Made by a program: the position numbers and the translations under genes. Below, piece after piece: positions 23,801 to 36,038 of a stretch of 64,000 nt of DNA (its first letter is position 1; each line of letters opens with the position of its first letter). The stretch is from contig CM067576.1 of the NCBI GenBank assembly GCA_034336665.1, forward strand, positions 10,965,385 to 11,029,384, in the 5' to 3' direction. Source of the DNA: Luscinia megarhynchos (Eukaryota > Chordata > Aves > Passeriformes > Turdidae). The notes beneath the pieces were generated by a model that saw only the letters and a list, made by a program, of their open reading frames with translations, searched no databases and had not been told where the DNA came from.

Positions 23801-24998
23801 AAAAAACTTCTGATTGCTTCACACTTACTGCCTTGTACAAGGCCAGCAAACCAAGGCAGCTGCTACAGAACTAGTCAGTCACTGCTCCTGATCCTCCTCT
23901 TCCAGCACACTCACGAATTCATTATCTTTTTCTTTCTTCAGTCATCTCTCCTGAGCTGAAGACTGTCTGCTTCAACAGAGCCTGCAACATTCTTTGATTA
24001 TTCTTTGCAGCCATTGCTGTGCCTTTTAGTGTCACCATTTGTCTAGGAGGAAGCAGGCAGAGCCTCTCTGCACAGTGCCACAGCTGTCTCCTGCTTCCCA
24101 CCCCTTTCCCAGGGCAGCTCTTGCCATCCATCAAGCTAAAAACAGAGCTCAAGTTGCACTGCATGTAATTGCAATTGCAAGATCCTTCCAAGTGGGAATA
24201 GCTCCTGTAGAGCCTGTCACTGCACACGTACAGCTCACCACACTGCTCACCCAAGTGACAACACAGTTTCTTCCACAAGTCTCTGAAAACAGCCTCAGTT
24301 TCAACCTGGGAAAGTCTCACCATCCACAAGTTGCCACTTCTAAAACTAGGAAAAAAAGAACAGGAAGCCTAATTTAGATGGCTGTTGGCTACGTCACTCC
24401 ACAGGTGAAGCTCTGTGGCACAGCCTGGGGGCCTGGACAGGGAGGACTTTCGGTCAGAAGGTAACATGATGCACAAAAACCACCAAGAATGAAGAGAATC
24501 AGGGAAAAACGCTTTTCTGTCAGCACAAGGGGTGTCCAAACAAAGATCCTTCAGAGCCTGCCAAGATGACCCAGTTTCACCCTTTTCCCTCCCCCAAAAG
24601 GCCACGTACAAGGCTGGTGCTCCCAAACATCTCTTGAGGTCAGACTAATTATGGCCACCATAATTATTGCCCAAGTGACTGCAGAGCAGTAGGAATCTGC
24701 TTCTACCTGTTGGCTCCCTTATTACCTTGGCAAAACTGAGGAGAGCACACATAAAGCCATTTGTACTTTTACACAGTAGGTGGTCACAGCTAATCCACCT
24801 GCAAAGAAAGACCAATCTGTATGGACAGCTGCCTGCAAGTCAGATCCTTCAAATGCAATCCCCAGTGCAAGCAAATCCATTAAGTAAAGAACTCTGCATG
24901 TGGAGTGAGAGGATAATCTAACCAGGGTGAAACGTCTTCTCTTGCATGGGACCAGTGCAAGAAACAGCCCTACGAAAACAAATGGGGGATTAGTAAAT

Positions 24999-25016
24999 TA
25001 AACAAACAAACAAACC
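24999..25016. repeat. (AAAC)n microsatellite
   Basis: Short run of AAAC units in CYSTM1 intron 1. Confidence 0.8.
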
Positions 25017-28000
25017 AAAGAAAATCAGCAGTCTGGAACACAGAAGCAAAAAAACCCACAGGACCCAAAAGCAATCAGTAGATTTCTGGAATTTAAAGGC
25101 GAGAAGTTGGTTGATTTTAGGACAGCAGAACAAGCATTGCACCTTGTGCTGCTGAAGTCAGGAGGAATCACGTTGTGGGTATGGCAGGTATTGATTCAGC
25201 TGGTTTTGCAGAGATGAAGATGGAGGGCAGGAGAGAGGCCAGACCCTGAGAAGGACAACTGGGGCACCCTGATGTAACCCACCCCTTGCAATGCCTGCAG
25301 CGCTAGGAAGTAGTTTTCCAATACAGAGCTCTAATGGAAAGTACATTTAACATCAACAATCCAGCTCCTGGCAACCAGCCTAACATTTAAATTACATTTC
25401 ATATGAACAGTATCCAAATGAAAAAGAGCACAAGTGGCTTTTAAATGGCACTGGCTCCGTGTTTCCCTCTTACCAGCTTATTTGTCAGCTCCATTTAGTA
25501 ATTGTATGAAAGGTATGTTGAAGGATAAATTGTAAGAGATTCCATTCTTGCTCACTTTGCTTCCAGGAAAAGCTTCCTCCCTGGTTTGCCCTCCCACTTC
25601 ACCAGGTAGCTCCATCAGCCTAGATTAATAGCTGAGGGAGAACAAGAGCTGCCCCCACCTTTTCAGACAAAAGCTGTTTGAAACCACTTTAATTTCCAAA
25701 ATGCAGATCTAGGTAAAAGCAAAAGCCCAGCTTTGTGCTGTAAAAGGAAAAGCAGCAAAAACCCCACTCCTCTGCTCAAGCCCATTTCCCTAAGAGGTGT
25801 CCTGGACTGCAGGAACTCCACAGTCCTTGGGAAGAAGAGCATTTCCTCATGTTTACTTGAGTGGCTGCCAGGCATCTCCTGCACAAAACAACTGCTGCTG
25901 CTCATGTGGCAGATCAGGCAGCTCTGTGCACTGAACAGTGGTTTGTATGAATGAGCATTTCACCTTCCTGAGCCAGGTATTCCCTCCTCCTGGTACCCTC
26001 CAAGCCCAAGAGATCTGAATTCTGCCCATGTGTGAAAATGAAAGTGCAGTGATGTTTGAGGCTGATGCTGGTGTCCCTACAAACTGCCCCAGATCCCAGT
26101 CCCATTGTCTGACCTGCCTTCTTGGCAAAACCATAATGGATATGCACATTTCCAGGTGATTTTGGTTTCAGAAACCAGGATTGGATCAGCTCTAAAAAGC
26201 TGTCATGCCAATAGTTTTTGCCTCAGAGGCAACCTCCCTTGTGGAGCTTCACAGTCACAGATCTCCACAGAACTCTCACCAATGCACCCTCACACCTACA
26301 CAGGACTGTATGCCAGGATTTTCCTTCTTCAGACAGATTTCAATGTCTCATCAATTGCTGCCAACACACAAACCTCTTCAGGAACACTACCCATCACTTA
26401 ATGCCTGCCCACTGTCTATCTACATGTTCTGCATGGCAGAAGGAAAGTATGAAGCTGACATTGATCCTACAATAAATTAGTGGAAAAAAACCAAAACCGA
26501 ACAAATCCAATGCCCTGCTACTCTTATTGCATTAATAATTACACAAATGGCAACATTATGGGGGAAAATAGACCAGTTTTTCAGAGGTTTTAGAAAACCT
26601 TTAGATTAAATGTACTTTAACACCAGGAAATAACAATTATAAAGATGGAAAGCATCACTTCACAGCTCCTCAGGAGGTGTCAGCCATGGTACTTGCTGCT
26701 GATACACGAGGTGAGGCTGTCCAGGTACAGCAGTGCCTTTGGCAAAACACACCAAAAAGCAAAGTCATTTACACAGAAATAATTTCAGAGAGAAGCATCA
26801 ACATCTTGATTCCAGGTTTTCAATGTTTTTGCACGCACTGCTCTTGTTCAGATCTTTGTATAATGTGTTGCCTTAGATAATTCCAGAAATGCATGACTAC
26901 AGTTTGCTGTTAAAATGGTGAACAGACTGTTTTAAGGTGCAACAAATACCAAAACAACAAAAATCTCAATGAAAACATCTGATTGTCAGGTAGAAACTAC
27001 ACCTGCAAATAACAGTTAAAGCAAGCAGCTTTGTTGGTCTAACTGAGAAGAGAATGGGAAGCAAATAGTATGACTGGCAAGAAATTAATAAGCACAGATA
27101 ATATATTTGTATGTTATTCAGATGGTATTTCTGGCAGCATTCCAGCCATGGAACAGCAGCAGTCTTTTAGGATAACTTCTCCAACTCTGAAACATTGGTG
27201 GATTAAGTGGAAGATACTACCCAGAGCACATGATGATTTTCTAGCACTTCAAGCAGAAGCTCACTGGCAGCAGCACAGCTCCCAAGGCATGGTTTGTTGC
27301 TGTGTGCAGACAGAAATACAGGCATTTTCTACAGCTGGGATCTCATTACTCAGAAAGAGATTTCCATGATAGGCTGGAAAATTGAATGAGACTGAGATTT
27401 TTCTGCCCTCTCCGTATTTTCTCACTTTTTCTGCTTTTCCATATCTTTCATGTGGATCTAACTAACATGATGCTTTACCTTGCCTGTAGGGCATATGCAA
27501 GAATCCTCTTTGATGTCTGCTTGTCACGGGCTACTCCCAGATTCTCCCAGTGGTCACCAAACCAAGAAAGCCTTTGCCTTGCCCTGTCAGGGACTGAAAA
27601 ATTTCCACACATCAGGGGGACCAAGCAGTACCTCAGGAATACATTATAATCCTAGTGTGGAAATATCTCTGATATTTTACAGACAGAAACAGCAGCTTTT
27701 GTCCAGCAGTGGTGCTGCCTGGCATAAGCAATACAACAGCCCAGATCCTTCCAAGGAGATGCATTCCCCAAAGCCCTCTGCAATCCCAGCCAGCTGTGGG
27801 CAGGCACTGGAGCACAGCAGGGTGATGGCACTTCCACACGAGGGGCTCCCAGCCAGGAAGAGCTCCCAGGATACAGCTGTGAGGGTAGCGCAGCATTTGC
27901 CAGCCCCTGAGCAGGGATGTGAGGCCAAGCACTTCCCCAAATCCTGGGGAAGCAGCCTTGGAGGCTCCCAGGCTGCCTGCCGGCAGGATGCCAGGCCTGG

Positions 28001-28780
28001 CAATACTGACTGTCTGCCTGAATGACTTGGGCTCCTTCCTATCTTTCCCTATTCCCAGAAATGACGGTGCTATTTTCTACTCATTGAGCCATTGGGTTTG
28101 AGGTCAGCAGCAGGAAGTTGAGAAAGGCAGGATATGCAACCCAGAGAGTAGAAAATATCAATACTAAAAGCAAAGAATGAGTAAACCTGCTCATTCAAGG
28201 CTCCAGCTCCCACGAGAAGTTTTCAGAGACCTCTGATAAGCTTCCAGCTGTGCCACAGGGAGATCACAAACATCTCTGCTTACACTTACTGAACACCTCT
28301 GGTTTTCTGGGCACTGCCAGTTTTAAGTGTAACATGGATCTGGGGGCACAGGGCAGCAGAAGAGCCGAGCTCTCTGCTCTGGCTGACACCAGGGCACCGC
28401 CTCGCAGGGTCTGCTCAGCACACACAGAGCCCCCACCCATGTCACAGCCACTCCTTCACAGGACAGTCTCCTCTCCGACCTCTGCTGCAAGGACACCCAC
28501 CAGCCTCTGCAGATTATCAGTTACAGCTCTCACACCACTCAGGGAATGACAAATCAGTATTTAACAAAGATGGCCTTTATAGCACATGAATAAGGGGCAG
28601 AGCGTAGCAGACTTTGTGCTGCAGGAGTTCCTGGTAAAACCACTATTCTGCGCAATGGAAGATTATTATCTAACATGCACATTAATCCCTGACTGTCCCC
28701 AAAAAGCACTGAAATACAATCAGAAAAAATTTATAAAGTCTCAGCATTTTCAGCCTCCTCCTCAGTCTACCTGATATAGT

Positions 28781-28803
28781 AATATTATTATTATCATCAT
28801 CAA
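28781..28803. repeat. (ATT)n/(ATC)n microsatellite
   Basis: Trinucleotide run AATATTATTATTATCATCAT in CYSTM1 intron 1. Confidence 0.8.
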
Positions 28804-29635
28804 AATTTTGTACGAAGAGTTACTTATTATTTAAGCAAGTGATGAGAAATTCCCCATCGCTAGCACAGCAGCACTTCCCACACCTTGGTATCCTACCACT
28901 GTATTTACACAGCACAAGGAGAAGGCAGCTGCTCAGCACAGTCATTATAACTCACCCACACTCACTACCTTACCCAGACTTACCCTATTTACAAGCAGGT
29001 TGTTCACACACGAGGTATCAAAAGCAAAAGGCATCTCTTTCTTTCTTTTCAGATAAAGCTAGACAGGAACCTGGGCTGAGCGGGGCAGATCGTGGCACTA
29101 GCCCGGACAGAGCGCGGCTGCCCACTGCCATCAGAAGAGGCGGCAGATCCATGCAGCAGAGACAGGAGACAAGTGCTCTCCTTCCCTCATTCTCCTATTT
29201 CACCATGACATTTAATTATCCAAATGAGGCCGTCCTCAGCTACAGGAACAGTAAACATAAATCCACAACCACAACGGCTTTTAAACACACGATTCAGCGC
29301 TATTATTTTTACTGCGAGTGCTGCCATAGCTCTTGCTCTACACGAAGCAAGCCCAGCATCGGTACCACCCGCGGTCGGTTCTCGCACAACCCCAGCCGGG
29401 CAGCCCCGCGCCCCGGGCAGCGCCGGAGCCGCAGCCCCGCCAGCCTGGAACTGTTCCGGGCACCTTTGGGACAAAACCCGCATGGCCGGCGCTGCCGGGC
29501 AGGGCGGGACGCCCGGGCTGAGGGGGCCCCGACCCCTCCGCAGCGCTGTGCCCAGGGCGGGCTCCGGCCCTTCACCCGGGGAGCCTTCCTCCTCATCCTC
29601 ACGAGTCCTGCGCGGCCCCGCTCCCCCCACCCGCG

Positions 29636-29670
29636 CCGAGCCGAGCCGAGCCGAGCCGAGCCGAGCCGAG
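29636..29670. repeat. (CCGAG)7 pentamer repeat
   Basis: Seven perfect CCGAG copies followed by degenerate CCCAG/GCCAG copies to about 29690. It lies just inside CYSTM1 intron 1, about 50 bases from the predicted first donor, so length changes could matter for splicing or promoter activity. Confidence 0.95.
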
Positions 29671-29720
29671 CCCAGCCCAGGCCAGCCCAGGCCCCCCGGC
29701 CCCTCACGGAGCCCCGGTAC

Positions 29721-29800
29721 CTGCGCCCTGCGCGTCTCGCGCCGCCGCCCGCACCTGCTGCGCACCCCGCGGACGGTGACGTCACGGGGGACACAGGCCA
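29721..29800 (-). other. CYSTM1: Candidate CYSTM1 exon 1 (5'UTR)
   Basis: Two donor-like sites lie on the minus strand: GGCGCAG|GTACCG (exon end at 29721) and CAGCAG|GTGCGG (exon end at 29755). The second has the better +5 G. No ATG occurs between here and the CRE on the minus strand, which fits a purely untranslated first exon. The start site is not defined by sequence and the right edge is a guess. Confidence 0.5.
29777..29784. promoter_or_regulatory. CYSTM1: Perfect CRE palindrome TGACGTCA
   Basis: A full-length CREB/ATF site in the CpG island, at or just upstream of the probable CYSTM1 start. Confidence 0.65.
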
Positions 29801-29815
29801 CGCCCAGTCCGAGCG

Positions 29816-29900
29816 GGGCGGACACGTCACTGCCAGGCCCCGCCCAAAAACAAAGGGCGTGGTCACGAGGGGGCGTGGCCGGAGGGAGCGAGCGGGGCGG
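29816..29900 (-). promoter_or_regulatory. CYSTM1: CYSTM1 promoter GC boxes
   Basis: Sp1/KLF-type boxes: GGGCGG at 29816-29821, GGCCCCGCCC at 29836-29845, GGGGGCGTGG around 29870 and GGGCGG at 29895-29900. They cluster with the CRE. No TATA box is seen, as usual for a CpG-island promoter. Confidence 0.6.
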
Positions 29901-29926
29901 ACCTGGGCCCTGTCCCACTTACCGCT

Positions 29927-30235
29927 GCTGTCCTTGTCCCTGTCCCTGTCCCAGCTACTGCTCTTGTCTCTCTGTCCCTTTCCCAGTTATTGCCCCTGTG
30001 CCTCTCGTTATCCCTGTCCCAGCTACTGTTCTTGTCCCTTTCCCAGCTATTGCCCCGTCCCTGTCGTTGTCCCTGTCACAGCTACTGCCCTTGTCTCTGT
30101 CCGTGCCCTGTCCCTGTCTCTGACCCAGCTGCTGCCACTGCCCCTGTCCCTGCCTCCATTCCTGCTCCTGTTCCTCACCCAGCTGCTGTCACTAGCTCTG
30201 CTCCTCTACCTGTCCCTGCCTGTGTCTGAGGAGCT
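29927..30235. repeat. Degenerate CTGTCCCAGCTACTG-type minisatellite
   Basis: Diverged tandem units of roughly 25-35 bases built on CTGTCCCAGCTACTGC, TCTTGTCCCT and related pieces, pyrimidine-rich on the plus strand. It abuts the upstream edge of the CYSTM1 promoter. The long open frames through it are a repeat artefact. Confidence 0.8.
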
Positions 30236-31180
30236 GAAGCTGGAAGGACCCGCAGGCTCCCGGCCGTGCTCTGGGGAGGGGGATCCCGTCCGTGCCGCTG
30301 GTCGGGGCCGGGCAGGGTTAAACCAAGAATGGACAGCGGGGTCAGGGTGGGCACGGGGGGCTCGGGGCGCAGCCTCACCTGCTGGGGACCGAGGCCAGCA
30401 GCAGTGGGACCCGGGGAGCCTTGGCCCCACCAGGGACCCCCGGGCATGGCAGGGGCTGGGCTGGGCCGGGCCCCCCGGCACCGCCGCTGTCGCTGCCCTT
30501 CCCTGCGGGGGCTGGACGGGACACGCGGCTGGTGACCGGGACCTTTGCACGGGCGCTGTCGCCTTCTGCTGATAACGGGACACGTGCGCAGGAGAAGGTC
30601 CAAGCACAGAGCCTGGGAAAGCAATTACGGGTTTGCCCAGATAAAACAGGTCAAGGACGCAGGTTGGAGTGCGCAGTCACCATCCCTGCCCCGGCACATG
30701 ACACTGACTCACGATGGTGGCCAGAGGCGAGGGGACAGCAGTGGCCACCTGTGGAGTGACGCTGTGCCGGGGAGGTGAGGTGGGCTTGGGGACAGTGGTG
30801 GTCCCCAGCATGATCCTGCTCCTGTGCTGCCGTGTGTGCTGAAACCAGCTTCTTTTTATCCACCATCGATTAGTAGATCTAATCAGGCCAGCTTAATGCT
30901 GGGTCCCTAATGAGGCTCAACCAGGAAGAAATTATTTAAATTAGTTACATGACATGCTATATTCTTGGGCAAGAGAAAAGCAGGATACACAGCTGCCCCT
31001 GCTCTGTCTGAAGAGCTCAGCCAGTGCCCGAAGTGTACCCCAAACGAAACCTGTGGGCTGATGAGAGGTGTGGGAGATGTTTGAGAGCCCTTCCAGGGCA
31101 CCAAGAAGAGGCTGCCATTCCCTGGATGCAGGCAGTGAAGCACCTTCATTCCCCAGCCGTGCTGCCCTCCTCACACCGAA
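30236..31180. other. Intergenic, upstream of CYSTM1
   Basis: GC-rich up to about 30.6 kb, then ordinary sequence. No gene was recognised. Confidence 0.5.
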
Positions 31181-31650
31181 ATCACAGAATCATTTAAAGC
31201 TGGAAAAACCCTCTGAGATCACTGAATTCAACCATTCCTCCAGCACTGCCAAGGCCACCATTATACCCTGTCCCCAAGTGCCACATCTACACATCTGTTA
31301 AACCTCTCTAAGGATGGTGACCCCATCTACTGTGAGCAGCCTGTTCCAATGCCTGAACACCCTTCTGATGAAGAAATTTTCCTCAATATCCAGCTTAAAC
31401 CTCCTCTGGTGCAGCTCAAAACCATCTCCTCTCATCCTGCCACTTGTTGCCTGGTAGAAGAGGCAAACTCCCATCTTGCTACAATCTCCTTTCAGGGGGC
31501 TGTAGAGTGGGAGAAGGTCTCCCCTGAGCTTCTTTTTGACCAGGTTGAGCTCCCTGAGCTCTCTCAGTTGCTCCCCATCAGACCTGTGTTTCAGATCCTT
31601 CCCCAGCTCCATTCCCTTCTCTGGGCACGCTGCAGCACTCCAACATCTGG
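31181..31650 (-). mobile_element. CR1 LINE 3' fragment
   Basis: About 470 bases of minus-oriented CR1. It starts with the ATCACAGAATCA tail, followed by blocks typical of CR1 (GAGCAGCCTGTTCCAATGCC and TTGAGCTCCCTGAGCT). This is one of the longest CR1 pieces in the window. Confidence 0.9.
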
Positions 31651-34540
31651 CAGTCTCCACAGAATGGGAAAAAAACCTAAGCAACCAAGCAAGCAAACAG
31701 CTAGAAAAATCCTCTGGATCCTTTTGTGGTACACCAGGGGGTCCATGTGGCTCATTGTGAAGGGTGTGAGGAAGAGGAGGGCTGGCATGGGGGGGGCAGG
31801 GGAAGGCTCTGCACACATGGGCACGAGCTGGGGCTGCTGCTCCACTGCCCTGGAGCTGCAGACAATTCCATCCCGCCCAGTTTCCTCACCCTACAATGTC
31901 ATTTCCATGTGCCCTTGGAAATGAAACTGCCCAGCCAGGACCTCAGAGCAGAAGCAATGTAAATTGTTCTGCTGAGCAGCACTGAGCTTGTCTTGGGTTC
32001 TTGACTCCAGTGCCAGTGGGCACACACTGTTGTCCTGTTAAACATTAACTGGGAAAGCAGCTTGAAAAACATTGCTTGGCTTCATTAAAATCTTCAAATG
32101 GCACTTGATACTTACATATCCTTATGAGCATTTTGCACATACTTTAAATACTGGTGCAGGCCAGGCTTTAGGGTTCTTATGACTGCTCCAGCAAAAATTA
32201 TACACTAATTTCTAGGTGCAGCTGTCTTTACCCCAGGCAGCAAGGCTGGTAGGGAATACCATACAACAAATTGGGGCTTAGCTCCTACAAAGAGAAGACA
32301 AGCCTGCTCTCCCATGGAAAAAGGAGAGGCAGGACACTGAGCAAGGACCTGTGGAAGGTCCATTCACCCAATTTCCATCAGGTGTGTTAGCACATCCCCA
32401 GAAACCACCTGAGAGGCGTGGGAGAAGCCTGGAGGTGTTACACATGTTCAGCTGATGGGTTCACATGAGCTCCCACTCAGGCTTCACTGTCACGTGTGGT
32501 GTGGCTGCAGCAGAGGGCAGGGAACTCCTGAGACACAGGAATGGAGTTGTTTGAAGGTGGTGTCTGAGATGGTGGAGGACAGACCAGGTTTTGCACCCTT
32601 TGCATTTTTACTAGTGTTTTTTCCCTTTCCTTTCTCCTGTTCCCTGACATGACCCACTGTTATTAGCAGATGTGGGAAGGGAGGTGTGAATACTGTTTGC
32701 TGGAAAGCCTGTGCTGCCTGGAAACTCTGGTTTAGCAACGTTTATCTCCCCCCAGCCCTCCCCGTGCCTGGCAAACTCAGCAGCTCTATAATCAAAGCTT
32801 TTGTCTTTGTTGTTTACTTTTTTTCTTTCTGATCGCTTGAACACCACCAGCCAGAGGGAAGGAGTTGACCTTGCCAAGGACGAGGGCAGGAGCTGGACCC
32901 AGACAGCACAACAGGCTGTGGAGAGCAGGTGAACAGGAGCAGCAGAGTGCAAAGCCATTGCAGTGACTACCCCCATTCCTGCTGGTTTCACACCTCTTTC
33001 CACACAGTAATTTGGTAAAGCCCGTTTCAAAAGCCTTGTGAAACACCCCACTGTCTTTGCAAGAGGGTTCTGTGAGACTACAGGTTGCAGGCAGGGCTGG
33101 CTTTGTTGGTGGTTGGCTTTGGTGGAGGTGTCTGCAGGGCAGAAGGGATCAGAGAGGAGATGCCCCTGTCCTTGTCTTTGTGACAGTGCCAGCTGAAGAG
33201 GTCCTGCTCCATCCCCAGACTCCCACCAGCCTGTGCCTTCCTTCCTACTACGTGCCAGTGCCTCCACCAAAACACTGTTCAGGACCTTGTGAGCAGATCC
33301 AGGATCTATGCAACGCCTCAAAAGGAAAATGCTGCCCAGGAAGGATAAAATCCCTGGATCTGCACTCTCTGTGCTGGAATCCCAAGCCCTGCCTGGGACA
33401 AAAATCTTTCTTATCCATCACCTTCACTATTGGGAAATTTTCCTGACTTGCTTGATCAAAATTAATGGTTTGAAAGTTCAGATCTGCAGTGATTTGTGGC
33501 ACAGATCTGTTGAACAGATTCAATGTCCCTTTGCATCCGTCCAAGCTTATCTGGGTGAACCTGAGCCCTGCACTCTGAAAACTGGCTCTGTGAGAGAGAA
33601 GTGGTGGCTGTTCTTCCCTCCTTAGGATGAGTTCTGCTGTGCCTCCCACTGGCTTACAAAACCCTCCAAGTGCTCCTGGTCTCAGCTGTCCTGTCTGCAG
33701 GTGAAATGGAGTGTTACTGGAGCCCTCCCCTCTTCACAGGGCTGGGAAGCTCCTGTGCAGGATGGTCCTGAAGCTGATCTGCTCTTCTGCTCAGAGGTCC
33801 CAGGGCTTTGGTGCTGGCTCATTCTGGAGGTTTGGGTTTCTGCTCTTCATAACACTCAGTGTCCTTTGATCTTTACCTGCTTCATCCTTATCTCTCCCAC
33901 TCAGTAAAGTAAGATTTATGCTGGTAGATAAGATAGGAAGTTTGATATATTTGGGTATGGGAAAACAACTTCATCAAGAGCCAGGCTGAGCATGATTAGA
34001 AAGAGATCACCTGGCAAGATCCAAGGCTCAAGGACCCCTTTATGTGTGCAGGGGGAGCTGGAGCCATTGCTCTCCTCCTCTCCTCCCCCCCAGGCTAAGA
34101 GAGGCCTGGGATGTATCTCAAATCCACGGATGCTCCTTGCACTCCAGTGTGGCTGGTAGAATTGGGATGTGCTCCACTGAATTTGCAGCTCTCAGTGCTG
34201 TTTAGCTGGCACTGAGCAGGCTCCTGTGCTTGCCATGGGGGTCAGTTCCCTGACTGTATGTTAGAGTCTAGTGCTTGTTGGCGGCTGTTTTTGCTTTCAC
34301 TGCTGCTCGGGTGCTTATCACCCCCCTGGATCATGCCTGGGAGCACTGATAACAGCCATGGCCATGGGCCTGGCTGGCAGGTGGCCAGGCTGTGTCTGTG
34401 CTGTGCTGTGCTGCCCAGCCCAGGCTGGAACTCCAGTCTGAACCTGGGACGTGTGAGTGAGTCCACAAAGGAGCACAGACCCACCTGCAGGCTGTGGAGG
34501 AGCCCATGCCATAGTAGGGGGATGCCTGGAAGAGAATGAA
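31651..34540. other. Intergenic, no gene seen
   Basis: Unique-looking sequence with only short unsupported frames on both strands. Confidence 0.5.
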
Positions 34541-35260
34541 CCCGGTGGGGCCTGTGCTGGAGCAGGTTTGCTGCAGAACCTGTGACCCCAGATCCAAGCT
34601 GGAGCAGCTGGTGAGGAACTGCAGGCCATGGGAAGGATTCAAGCTGGAGAAATTCAGGGAGAGCTGTCTCCAGGGATTGGACCCCAGGCTGGAGCAGGGG
34701 CAGCAAAGATTCCCTGCAGCCCATGGAGCAGCCCTTGGTGGGGCAGCTGTGTCCTGCTGCCTGTGGAGAACTGGGATGTGACCACACTCATGGGGACTCT
34801 GGCAGGAGCCCCTTGGTGGGGCCAGGCTGGGGACAGAGGCAGGAGTTCAGTGCTGTGTTAAATCAGGTAACCTGGCCCAAAAGGACCAGGGATGGAGATT
34901 GCAATGGATCTGTAAATTGTTGTAAGCCATGATTTGAGTTGTATGGCTCAACCAAAAACCAGAAGCCTCCCAAGAAGTTTTTCCAAGGCAGCAGTGACCT
35001 GACCTGAGCTGCCTTTGTTGCCAAATGGCTCCCCCAACCCAGCACCTTTGCTGTCCTGAGTGACCACCAGAACGGAGGGAGCTCAAAGTCATGGACTAAA
35101 TGAATTTTACAGGCTTTTTTTCTAATGCTTTATAAACATTTTCCAGAGTGGCCCATAGACTAAGGGAATGATACCTGTGTGTTATATTGGAGACTGGTAA
35201 GGGGGTATTGAATGGTTGGTATTGAAGTTGTACTGAATAATGTGGAACCTGGAATGGTGT
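34541..35260. mobile_element. Probable interspersed repeat, class unresolved
   Basis: The first 250 bases carry a recurring AAGCTGGAG(C/A)A phrase at roughly 40-50 base spacing. It resembles a GC-rich leader that I associate with dispersed avian retroelements. An AT-richer part follows that could be the same element. Assignment to CR1 5' region or to an endogenous LTR element is not possible by eye. Confidence 0.4.
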
Positions 35261-35523
35261 ACATGGCATGGAATATGAGGTGGAATGTCCTGAGTTTGGC
35301 TGGAGTAGAGTAATTTTCTTCCCAGTGGCTGCAGTGGCAATATTTTCTACTTGTGCTGAACACAGGGTTGATAATATAGAGATGTTTTTGTTATTGCTGA
35401 GCAGAGCTTGCACAGAGCCAAGGTCTTTTCTGCTTCTCATACTGCTTTGCTGCCAAGGAAGTTTGGTTTGTGGTGGAGGTGGGGAGGAGACACAGGCAGC
35501 ACAAGTGATCCCAGCTGACCAAA

Positions 35524-35572
35524 GGAATATTCCATATCCCATATCCCATATTGCAATTCCATATTCCATTTG
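35524..35572. repeat. CCATAT/ATTCCAT microsatellite
   Basis: Short imperfect repetition of ATTCCATATCCCATATCCCA followed by similar units. Confidence 0.75.
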
Positions 35573-35734
35573 GGGTGGCCTGGGTGGCCAGTGCAGAGTG
35601 GGATGTGCGTGGAGGATGGCACACGTCCATGTGGATGGGAAGGGGAGCAGATGAGTTTACACAGAGGGAATTGGATTTCAGTGTCTGAAGTTTTCTGCTG
35701 CCAGCAGGCAAATCACCAGCCTTACAGGAAAGGT

Positions 35735-36038
35735 GGGGCAAGGCTATTTACAAGAGCATGTAGTGACAAGACAAGGGGGAGTGGGTTCAGATTCAAAGAG
35801 ATTAGGTTTAGATTAGATATTAGGAAAATATTCTTTGCTGTGAGGGTGGTCAGGCCCTGGCACAGGGTGCCCAGAGAAGCTGTGACTGCTCCTGGAACCC
35901 TGGAAGTGTCCAAGGCCAGGCTGGTAAGGGCTTGGAGCAACCTGGGATAGTGGAAGATGTCCCTGCCCATGGCAGAGGGTTGGAACTGGATGATCTTCAA
36001 GGTCCCCTTCCAACACAAACCATTTTGTGATTCTAGCA
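35735..36038 (+). mobile_element. CR1 LINE 3' fragment
   Basis: Plus-oriented CR1 tail: AGATTAGGTTTAGATTAGAT, GGCACAGGGTGCCCAGAGAA, AACCTGGGATAGTGGAAGAT and CAAACCATTTTGTGATTCT at the end. It has the same structure as the copy at 17.04 kb. Confidence 0.9.

Larger units (their letters stand above)
18990..29720 (-). other. CYSTM1: CYSTM1 intron 1
   Basis: It lies between the exon 2 acceptor (AG at 18991-18990) and the donor near 29720. It contains a CpG-rich patch at 20095-20410, a CR1 fragment at 20.57-20.85 kb, an (AAAC)n run near 25.0 kb and an (ATT)n run near 28.78 kb. No exon of another gene was seen. Confidence 0.8.
7455..29800 (-). other. CYSTM1: CYSTM1 transcription unit (three exons)
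   Basis: Inferred gene span on the minus strand. A non-coding exon 1 lies in the CpG island, about 29.72-29.80 kb. Exon 2 (18748-18989) carries the start codon. Exon 3 (7784-7890 coding, then 3'UTR to about 7455) carries the membrane module. The introns are each about 10.8 kb. The coding exons join in phase 1 (G + TG = Val75) to give 109 residues. PFDN1 is convergent on the other side, the same arrangement as on human 5q31, which supports orthology. Confidence 0.85.
29340..29910. promoter_or_regulatory. CYSTM1: CpG island at the CYSTM1 5' end
   Basis: About 570 bases are very rich in G+C and CG dinucleotides, sharply set off from AT-rich intron on the left. The island ends at a tandem repeat on the right. 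Its position fits the promoter and first exon of the minus-strand CYSTM1 gene. It contains a CCGAG pentamer run, a CRE and several GC boxes. Confidence 0.8.

Noticed and set aside
28839..30572. 577-codon plus-strand frame and overlapping minus frames around 29.2-30.1 kb
   Set aside because: They run through a GC-rich island, a pentamer repeat and a minisatellite, where stops are rare. They have no homology and cross the CYSTM1 promoter.
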